Assembly: GCA_028281425.1 (NCBI GenBank)
Contig: JANQJX010000032.1
Coordinates: forward strand, 1-7,338
DNA: 7,338 bases
Direction: 5' to 3'
Source: Simkania sp.
GTDB lineage: Bacteria > Chlamydiota > Chlamydiia > Chlamydiales > Simkaniaceae
Shown here: positions 1 to 6,500 of the stretch, one piece after another
How the letters are laid out: every line of letters starts with the position of its first letter
How positions within the stretch are numbered: the stretch's first letter is position 1
The notes under the pieces: generated by a model
Seen by the model: the letters and a program-made list of their open reading frames with translations, nothing else
Databases searched by the model: none
What the model was told of the DNA's origin: nothing
Made by a program: the position numbers and the translations under genes

Positions 1-1116
1 CTTTTTGCAACTTTGCGTCGTCATGAGGTTTCTGAAGGTTTTTTAGTGACAGGAATTCTCTTTGCTTTGATTCTCCCTTCAACAATTCCCTATTGGATGG
101 TGGCAATCGGAGTCTCTTTTGGGGTGGTTGTGGGAAAGGAGATTTTTGGAGGAACGGGAATGAATATTTTGAACCCAGCGCTTCTTTGTCGTGCTTTTCT
201 CTTTTTTTCTTTTCCTGTAAAAATGACTGGTGCTGTTTGGGTGGGGACAGATCCCACTTTGGTTCAAGAGAGCCTTGAAAAGATCAATCAAAAGATCCCA
301 AAGGAAGAGGGCTTTGATGGGATTTCTCAAAATTCAGCTCTTAATTTTTTTAATGTCTCGCCTAAGATCAAACGGATTCATATTGATGCTATTGGCCTTT
401 ATTTTAAAGAGAAAGTGAAAACGTTTTCTTTGATTGAAAAGCAGTTTCATGTTTTTAATCAAAGAAAGGGGCTTCAGAAAAAATATGAAGCGCTTTCTGA
501 AGAAGAACTGGAAAATTTTTTAACCACTCCCTTTGAAGAGGGAGGCTTAAATCTCTCTTCTGAATATATGATGGATGCGTATCATTTTACCCTTCTCCGT
601 TTTGGAAGAAAAGGGTTGAATGATGCCAATTTTTTCTTTGGTAATCGGATTGGGTCGATGGGAGAAACCTCTATTTTAGCATGCTTAATCGGAGCTTTTC
701 TTTTACTTTTAACACGTATCGGTTCTTTTCACACTATGATTGGCTGTGTTATAGGAGCTTTTGTATCGGCACTTTTATTTTTTATTTTTGCAGAATATTT
801 GGGAGCTTATGGGGGGGCTTTCAATCCCGCAAAGTATGCATTTCCTCCCTATAAACATTTTTTACTCGGAAGTCTTGTTTTTGGATTGGTATTTATGGCA
901 ACAGACCCTGTTTCTTCTCCAACGATGAAACAAGCCCGTTTTATCTATGGAATTTTTATTGGAGGGATGACAATTGTGATCCGATTGATCAATCCCGCTT
1001 TTCCCGAGGGAGTGATGTTATCGATTTTACTTGGCAATGTTTTTGCTCCTTTATTTGATCATTTAGCTCTTAATCGATTTTATAAGAAATATGGAAAGCA
1101 AAAAACGATCGTTTAG
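1..1116 (+). CDS. nqrB: Na+-translocating NADH:quinone reductase subunit B, 5'-partial
   Basis: NqrB is a polytopic inner-membrane subunit of Na+-NQR; it carries covalent FMN, binds riboflavin and reduces quinone. The frame is open from base 1, and the first residues (LFATLRRHEVSEGF) match the middle of the family, so the start is upstream; the TTG at 13 is internal. Visible landmarks, numbering codons from base 1: HEVSEGF, the FGGTGMNILNPAL..RAFLFF block near the quinone site (about 50-70), the flavinylation region DGISQNSAL (106-114), GSMGETS (218-224), FMATDPVSSP (about 298-307), NPAFPEG, and FAPLFD near the C-terminus, whose Asp is implicated in Na+ handling. About eight hydrophobic segments remain. 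About 101 residues separate the FMN site from GNRIGSMGETS, some 70 more than I recall in Vibrio NqrB and consistent with a chlamydial insert. Position 112 is Ser where Thr is expected. The 3' end overlaps nqrC by 26 bases. Identification is very secure. Confidence 0.97.
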   Translation, partial: LFATLRRHEVSEGFLVTGILFALILPSTIPYWMVAIGVSFGVVVGKEIFGGTGMNILNPALLCRAFLFFSFPVKMTGAVWVGTDPTLVQESLEKINQKIPKEEGFDGISQNSALNFFNVSPKIKRIHIDAIGLYFKEKVKTFSLIEKQFHVFNQRKGLQKKYEALSEEELENFLTTPFEEGGLNLSSEYMMDAYHFTLLRFGRKGLNDANFFFGNRIGSMGETSILACLIGAFLLLLTRIGSFHTMIGCVIGAFVSALLFFIFAEYLGAYGGAFNPAKYAFPPYKHFLLGSLVFGLVFMATDPVSSPTMKQARFIYGIFIGGMTIVIRLINPAFPEGVMLSILLGNVFAPLFDHLALNRFYKKYGKQKTIV

Positions 1117-1984
1117 TCATTTTCAAGTGTTACTTTTTGTCGCTTCACTTTGCGTAAGTTCTGCCTTTATTCTTTCGCTTCTAGCTGAAGGATTAAAAGA
1201 AAAACAAAAAAAAGCAAAAGAGCTTTATAGAAGTAAACAACTTTTACAAGCGTGCTCGATCTTATCTGAGAATGATTTTTTTCTTTTAAATGGGAATTTT
1301 GCTGTTTATGATCAAGATAAAAATATCTTAGTTAAAGAAAAAGGAGATAAGAAAAAAGCGACAAATAAAGAAATTTTAACTCTTTTTCAAAAGCGTATTC
1401 AACCTTATTTAACCGATAGTACGGGGAAACTTTATTCTTTTGAAGAACTTAAAATGAGTGAAGAAACCTATTTAAAAGAACATTCTAAAGAAGGCTATTT
1501 TCATCTTCGTTATAAACTTCTCTATCTTGTTTTACCTAATTTAGAAGAAAAAAAAATTCCTTATGGGTTTGTCATTCCAATCAATGGATATGGTCTTTGG
1601 GGTCCTATTTATGGATACCTATGCATTGGGGCAGATGGAGATACAGTCATTGGCATGACTTGGTATGATCAGCAAGAAACACCAGGACTTGGGGGGAATA
1701 TTGCTCTTGCTTCATTTCAAAATCAATTTAAAGGAAAAAAGATTTTCCAAAAAAAAAGAACAGGAAGTTTTGATGATGAAAAAGCTCCTCTTGGAATTGT
1801 TGTTGTCAAAGGAGAAGTCAAACAAGTATATGGAAATAGCTTGATGGCTAAGAGTGCTGTTGATGGCATTGCAGGAGCTTCAATTACCGTCACAGGAGTC
1901 AATGAAGCCATGCGAACATCACTTCAGCCTTACCGCCCTTTTTTGCTTATGTTGCATCGCAAATATCAGGAAGAAGAAAAATGA
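1091..1984 (+). CDS. nqrC: Na+-translocating NADH:quinone reductase subunit C
   Basis: NqrC is the membrane-anchored, mostly periplasmic FMN subunit that passes electrons from the NqrD/E iron centre to NqrB. The protein is 297 residues: a short basic N-terminus, one membrane helix (about 12-33), a charged stretch, and a C-terminal FMN-binding domain. Family landmarks are GYGLWGPIYGYL, the ETPGLGG motif (about residues 196-202) and the flavinylation site DGIAGASIT (258-266). The usual motif is S/T-G-A-T; here it is A-G-A-S, so the predicted FMN acceptor is Ser264 (codon 1880-1882). ATG 1091 is chosen because the N-terminus then aligns with the family and the next in-frame Met is far inside. 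The start lies within the end of nqrB and has no clear Shine-Dalgarno, which suggests translational coupling. The stop shares bases with the nqrD start. The gene contains A8 and A9 runs at 1206-1213, 1548-1556 and 1749-1757. Confidence 0.97.
   Translation: MESKKRSFSHFQVLLFVASLCVSSAFILSLLAEGLKEKQKKAKELYRSKQLLQACSILSENDFFLLNGNFAVYDQDKNILVKEKGDKKKATNKEILTLFQKRIQPYLTDSTGKLYSFEELKMSEETYLKEHSKEGYFHLRYKLLYLVLPNLEEKKIPYGFVIPINGYGLWGPIYGYLCIGADGDTVIGMTWYDQQETPGLGGNIALASFQNQFKGKKIFQKKRTGSFDDEKAPLGIVVVKGEVKQVYGNSLMAKSAVDGIAGASITVTGVNEAMRTSLQPYRPFLLMLHRKYQEEEK
1968..1973 (+). promoter_or_regulatory. Ribosome binding site of nqrD
   Basis: AGGAAG lies inside the end of nqrC, 7 bases before ATG 1981. This supports starting nqrD at the ATGATGA junction. 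The next codon, ATG 1984, is also a possible start (spacing 10); the choice changes the protein by a single Met. Confidence 0.6.
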
Positions 1985-2604
1985 TGAAACTCTTTCGAGC
2001 TTATAGCAATCAGTTATGGAAAGAAAATCAAATTTTAGTCGCTATTTTAGGCATTTGTTCTGCTTTAGCTGTTACAATTGAAATTAAGGTAGCATTGACG
2101 ATGAGTCTTTGTGTGATGTTTGTCACCTCTCTTTCTGCTCTTTTTGTTTCTCTTATTCGCCATATCACGCCTCCTAATGTGCGAATGATTGCCCAGCTTG
2201 TGATCATTTCTCTTTTTGTCATTATTGTGGATCAGTTGCTCAAAGCTTTTTTTTATGAAATTTCTTTAATTCTTTCTGTTTTTGTTGGGTTAATTATTAC
2301 CAACTGTTTGGTGATGGGAAGATGTGAGAGTATGGCAAAAAATGTAAAGCCATCCATTGCTTTTTTTGATGGTTTAGGAGCTGCTTCGGGTTATATGATG
2401 ATTTTGCTTATTGTGGGAACGATTCGGGAGTTTTTTGCTTTTGGCACTCTTTTTAATCATCCGATGATTCCTTCGCATTGGTATGCTTCTTCAAGTCATC
2501 CAGATCGGTATATGAATTCCAATTTAATGGCGCTGGCTCCTTCGGCATTTTTTATCATTGGAGGGCTCATTTGGCTTCACAATTTTTTATCAAAAGAAAA
2601 GTAG
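1981..2604 (+). CDS. nqrD: Na+-translocating NADH:quinone reductase subunit D
   Basis: NqrD is an integral inner-membrane subunit of Na+-NQR. It pairs with the homologous NqrE in inverted topology, and together they hold an iron-sulfur centre in the middle of the membrane that relays electrons from NqrF to NqrC. The 207-residue product has about six hydrophobic segments and the typical family length. Both ligand cysteines are present in their conserved contexts: Cys26 in GICSALAVT and Cys109 in ITNCLVMGR. Other family blocks are VVDQLLKAFFYEIS-like (about 83-95), SVFVGLIITN, and APSAFFIIGGLIW near the C-terminus. ATG 1981 overlaps the nqrC stop (ATGA) and is preceded by AGGAAG; the start could be one codon later at 1984. 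It belongs to the nqrBCDE operon. The family relationship extends to RnfA/RnfE, but gene order and sequence fit Nqr, not Rnf. Confidence 0.98.
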   Translation: MMKLFRAYSNQLWKENQILVAILGICSALAVTIEIKVALTMSLCVMFVTSLSALFVSLIRHITPPNVRMIAQLVIISLFVIIVDQLLKAFFYEISLILSVFVGLIITNCLVMGRCESMAKNVKPSIAFFDGLGAASGYMMILLIVGTIREFFAFGTLFNHPMIPSHWYASSSHPDRYMNSNLMALAPSAFFIIGGLIWLHNFLSKEK

Positions 2605-2608
2605 GTGA
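2603..2608 (+). promoter_or_regulatory. Ribosome binding site of nqrE
   Basis: AGGTGA overlaps the nqrD stop codon (TAG, 2602-2604) and matches the 5' part of the anti-Shine-Dalgarno (TCACCT). In this register a 3-base gap to ATG 2612 is acceptable. A second in-frame ATG at 2618 would have a 9-base gap, so the protein may start with Met1 or Met3. The MW.G.YS N-terminus remembered from chlamydial homologues favours 2612. Confidence 0.6.
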
Positions 2609-2611
2609 CAT

Positions 2612-3304
2612 ATGTGGATGGGTGAGTATTCTGCATTGAATTTAATCGGGCTTTTTTTTCAGTCTTGTTTGATTCAAAATATTTTGCTTTTTTATTTTCT
2701 CGGGATGTGCTCCTATTTGGCCTGTTCTTTAAGGCTAAAAACAGCAAATGGACTTGGTCTTGCTGTATTTGTTGTGATGGGAGCCTCAGGTGTTTTGAAT
2801 TGGCTTGTGCATCGGTTTATTACGGGAAAAGGGGCTTTGAATTGGCTTAAAATTTTGGGTTTAGAGACAAAACATCTTGATTTGGGATTTTTAGAATTTA
2901 TTATTTTTATTTCTATTATCGCAGCATTTGTTCAAGTATTAGAAATGATCATCGATCATTTTTCTCCAGTGCTTTATCATGCTCTTGGAATGTATTTACC
3001 TTTGATTACAGTCAATTGCGCAATTTTGGGAGCTTCTCTCTTTGCCACAGTCCGAGAATACCCTTTTTTCCCAAATCTTGTTTATGTCACTTCAGCTGGG
3101 TTGGGATGGTGGCTTGTGATTGCTCTTATGGCTGCTATTCGAGAAAAGATTTCTTATTCTAAGATTCCTAAGGGGCTTGAGGGGATGGGGATCACATTTA
3201 TTATCACGGGTCTCATGGCAATGGCTTTTATGAGTTTTTCGGGGATTGCTCTTGATAAGATCGAAAAAGAGGAAAGAACCCCGTTGATTATCGGGCCTCC
3301 TTAA
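2612..3304 (+). CDS. nqrE: Na+-translocating NADH:quinone reductase subunit E
   Basis: NqrE is the membrane partner of NqrD and supplies the other two cysteine ligands of the intramembrane iron centre of Na+-NQR. The 230-residue product has about six hydrophobic segments. The ligand cysteines are Cys33 in FLGMCSYLAC and Cys136 (codon 3017-3019) in LITVNCAILG. Other family blocks are QVLEMIID (108-115), GLGWW, IREKISYS, and GITFIITGLMAMAFMSFSG at the C-terminus. The N-terminus MWMGEYSALNL and the IQNILL segment closely resemble what I recall of chlamydial NqrE. A charged tail of about 17 residues (DKIEKEERTPL...) extends beyond the usual proteobacterial end. The gene starts 7 bases after nqrD and is the last of the operon, since a terminator follows 13 bases after the stop. 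No nqrF follows, unlike in Vibrio. Identification is very secure. Confidence 0.98.
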   Translation: MWMGEYSALNLIGLFFQSCLIQNILLFYFLGMCSYLACSLRLKTANGLGLAVFVVMGASGVLNWLVHRFITGKGALNWLKILGLETKHLDLGFLEFIIFISIIAAFVQVLEMIIDHFSPVLYHALGMYLPLITVNCAILGASLFATVREYPFFPNLVYVTSAGLGWWLVIALMAAIREKISYSKIPKGLEGMGITFIITGLMAMAFMSFSGIALDKIEKEERTPLIIGPP

Positions 3305-3317
3305 GAAAAGGAGAGAG

Positions 3318-3349
3318 AATCCAGGTCTCTTAGACTGGATTATTTTTAT
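3318..3349 (+). terminator. Rho-independent terminator of the nqr operon
   Basis: The arms are AATCCAGGTCT (3318-3328) and AGACTGGATT (3332-3341). They pair over 10 base pairs with one bulged G and a CTT loop, and are followed at once by ATTTTTAT (3342-3349). The hairpin lies 13 bases after the nqrE stop and ends the operon on the + strand, so the downstream large gene should have its own promoter or depend on read-through. Confidence 0.8.
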
Positions 3350-3507
3350 AGAAGTGCTTATCATAACGCGAAACACATAGGACCCCATGAAAAAAGACTC
3401 GGAAATGATGCTTTGACTATTCTCATGACCTTTTTTCTAGAAGTTTCATCAAAAGTCTAAACTCTTTTCATAGAGTTCTATGCGTTAAACTCGCGTAATC
3501 ATAGTGC
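3350..3507. other. Intergenic region upstream of the large gene
   Basis: No gene is supported between the nqr terminator and the large downstream frame. The stretch is AT-rich and holds several copies of the hexamer TTTCAT or its complement ATGAAA, at 3387-3392, 3444-3449 and 3466-3471, with three more at 3508-3523. It also has a small hairpin AACTCT/AGAGTT (3460-3477) and an 8-bp palindrome TTCTAGAA (3435-3442). A TTGACT at 3413-3418 resembles a sigma-70-type -35 box, but the hexamer 17 bases downstream (TCTAGA, 3436-3441) is a poor -10, so no promoter is called. A promoter for the large gene is expected here because of the upstream terminator. Confidence 0.5.
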
Positions 3508-3523
3508 ATGAAATTTCATGAAA
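3507..3523. repeat. Palindrome and direct repeat over the start of the large gene
   Basis: CATGAAATTTCATG (3507-3520) is a perfect 14-bp palindrome containing ATG 3508. The overlapping TTTCATGAAA (3514-3523) is a second perfect palindrome. CATGAAA is thus directly repeated at 3507 and 3517, one helical turn (10 bp) apart. The structure could be an operator or an RNA hairpin occluding the start, or a chance product of AT-rich sequence. Confidence 0.5.
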
Positions 3524-6500
3524 CGTTAATGTATCGATTTTTAAAAAAGCATCTCATTTTTTTCTCTTTTCTCTTTTTATTTGTGGGAATTCTCATTTTT
3601 TTTCACCATTTTCTCATTTGTTTTGGAATGAAAATTGTTACTAATTCTCATCTTTCTTATGGGCATATCGACGATTTTGATTATAAAAAAGTCTCTTTTG
3701 AAAAGGGGGGGGTTTTCCTTCATAAGGTTCAGATTTCTAAGTTAGATGGAGATTTAAAGGAAAAAATCAATATCAAAATCGATAAGATGGGATTGATTTT
3801 CTCATGTGATTTTCTTCCCTTTAATTTTCGATCTTTGGTGAAGATCGACCAACCTAAAATCTTTGTCGCTGATTCTACTCAGTTGAAGCTAAAAAATTTT
3901 AAAAAAGAAAAGCTTTGTGCTCTTTTAAAGCGTTTTTTGTTTAAATATGAATATCTTTTAAATGAGGGAAGTTTTTGTTTTGGTCAAGAGTCTTTGACTC
4001 CTTATTATTTTTCGATCAAAACAAAGCAGGGGAAAGAAAAACGGGGAAAGCTTTGCTTAGCGCTGTCAAAAGATCAACTCCACACGGCTCCATGTGTATT
4101 CCAATTTTTTCTTAAAAATCACAATATTTGCTTTGATGCTTCCTTTGACCATTTTGATTTGACTCCCTTTTTTTTAAAAGGGAAGCAGTTGTTTCCATCT
4201 ATTGATCCAGAGATAGAGCTTTCAAGGGGATATCTGTCAGGGCTTCTTCATTTTTCTTTAGATGCTAAAAGTCATATTTCTTCCATACGCTATGATCTTA
4301 ACCTTTTTAACATCTCTTCTTATCATAGGCGGTATGGCATCGCCTTTTTAGCGAATAAGATCTGTTTCAAAGAGCATTTTACCTCAAATAAACAAATGAA
4401 AGGCCTCCGTAATCACCCTTTTTTTGATAAAATCTGGCCCTATTTTGTGGGGGATGGGAAGTTTCATGGAGTAAAAATTGCTTTTGAAGATCCAAAAACC
4501 AAAGAGTCCAAAGGGATTTTGGAATTCAGGGGGCAGCTCAATTTTAGTCCTAAAAACGAACCTCTTGCCGAATGTTTGGGTTTTTTCATGCATGAGGGGA
4601 ATTCCTTCCCCTTTTCTCTAAATGCTGAAGGAATCATTGAAAGCCATAAGACTTGGAAGTTTGCCCTTGATATATCACTTGTTGAAGAAGATAAAAACCC
4701 TATGCATGCCATGATTTCTTTGAAGAAAGATTTCGAAGAAGGCTATTTATTTGAATCTTGTTTTGAAAATTTATCAAGAGGACCAAAAGGAATTATCGAA
4801 TATCTTCTTAAAGTCAAATATCCTAAGCTGACTTCTTATGCGATTGAAGCAAAGACTTTTAGTGGAGAAATCGCAGGATCTTTTAAGCAAAAAGGGCTGA
4901 AATTTTTAGAGCTTAAAACATTTATTGCAAAAGATTTTCTCTTGGTTGATAAAGCCTCTCAATTAGATTTAAGAGCAAAATGGGTGAAAGGGAAAGGAGA
5001 ATTTGATTTTTCTCAGGTAGATTTTTTTGATGGAACCTTTTGGAAAGCTGAGATTTTGGGTGGGTCTATCCATTTTGCAGATCAACTTCGAATTGATGAG
5101 ATTGAAGCTCATCTTGCCATGCATGATCAATATTTGACTCCCTCTACTATTGAAGCAAAAATTCATCATACAAAAGTGGAGATGACTTTAGAAGGGCTTT
5201 ATAGTTTTCTTAATTTAAATCTCAATTTTGAACTTTTTCCTAACGATTTTTTCTATCTTTTTGGCAAAGAGAGTCAAAAAGAAGAGCCATCTGTAGCTCC
5301 TTTACTTGTCGGTCTTGAAATGAAAGTCAAAAAAGAAAAAGAGGTCCTTTTGACTGAAGGAGTCCTTAAAAAAGGGAAAGAGACAAAACAACTTTCTTTT
5401 GAGTTTCGTTGGAATCTCTTTGAACTTTTTTCAAAAGGGATTGTTGAAGGATTTAGGGAAGGCTATTTTAAAACTCAAGGGCTTTCTCATGAATTTGCCA
5501 ATCTTCCTTTAGAGTTGTGGAAAGTAGGATTTAGAGTTGAAGGCTACCTTCCTTTAGAAGGGAAGCTCGATCGAGAGAAGATTGCTTTTTATCTCGATTT
5601 AAATCAGGTACGCACATTTTCTGATGAATTGGTGATCAATTCTTCTTCCACGTTAAAACAGGGACCTTTTTCTTATTTTTGCTTTGATTTCGCACAAAAA
5701 AAATGGAGCGGAAAAATTTTTCTAAGAGAAGCTACGCTTTGTCATTTGCCATTGGATCTTTTGCTTGAAAGATTTAGGTGTGATATCGATCTAGATGGAG
5801 AAAAATTAACGTTTCAAAATGTATCAACCTGTTTGCTTGGAGTCGATTTTAAAGGCAAGGCAAATTTGGAGCATTACGGGAAAGGGGATGGAGATTTAAA
5901 AATTTATGCTCATACCATTAAAGGGTCTGCCTATGCGGTGAGAAAGCTTTTGAGTCGGTTTGATTTTTTTTCTAACATGGATTTTCCTGTTGATGGTTTT
6001 GTTGTAAGTGGAAAAAAGGGAATGGTTTTACATGTTCGCACTGGGAAAGACAATCGAGTGATGGGATGGGATGTTGATCTAAAACTCACTGAGGGTTCTT
6101 ATGAGATTTATCCCCATTGTCGATGTGAAAATTTTTCAACTAAAATAATTTGGTCTTGGAGTGATAAGACTTTACGTCTTTTAGAAAGTCAGGGGCTTAT
6201 CTGTTTGAATCATGATGATTGGAAAAAAGAATATGAACTCAATTTGCCTTTCGGTTGTTTTGATTTCAATAAGAACATTGGAAATTTTGATTTACGCCTA
6301 GAGACTCCCACGCATGAAATCTGTCGTTTAGTCGGAAAGCTTGAAAAAGAGAAAAAAAGAGGCAGACTTATTTTGGATATTGACTCAGAACTTACCCGGT
6401 TTTTTGGAGCTAAAGTGGAGTTTAAGAGCTTTGTTTTCAATGATAAAAATAAAATTGAAACACTTGCTTTTCAAACAGATATGTGTTCACGTGACCTCTT

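Noticed and set aside
13..1116. TTG at 13 as the start of nqrB
   Set aside because: The frame is open to base 1, and the residues before it continue the NqrB family match, so the gene is simply cut by the window edge.
1981..3304. RnfE/RnfA (Rnf complex) instead of NqrD/NqrE
   Set aside because: The families are homologous, but the neighbouring NqrB and NqrC, and the sequence blocks of all four proteins, fit Na+-NQR.
3092..3388. 98-codon frame on the - strand over the nqrE 3' end and intergenic region
   Set aside because: It runs antisense to conserved nqrE and crosses the terminator, and its Ser/Lys/Arg/Pro-rich product has no recognisable motif; it is a shadow frame.
3387..3416. Nine-codon ORF (MKKDSEMML) with AGGA four bases upstream, as a leader peptide
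   Set aside because: It is too short to assess, has no attenuator-like codon run, and no hairpin pair obviously depends on it. It remains only a possibility.
3401..3436. Second terminator: weak hairpin followed by T6
   Set aside because: Only GG/CC and ATGA/TCAT pair, with a mismatched internal loop and a 14-base apical loop; this is far weaker than the hairpin at 3318.
3413..3441. TTGACT/TCTAGA as a promoter for the large gene
   Set aside because: The -35 box is good (5 of 6), but the -10 box at the proper spacing matches only 3 of 6. A promoter is expected in the region but cannot be placed.
3460..3477. AACTCT/AGAGTT hairpin as a terminator or regulator
   Set aside because: It is a six-pair, AT-rich stem without a T tract, which is easily expected by chance in such sequence.
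4384..5169. Several - strand frames of 66-82 codons inside the large gene
   Set aside because: They mirror the continuous + strand frame, have no ribosome binding sites or family features, and would require dense antisense coding.
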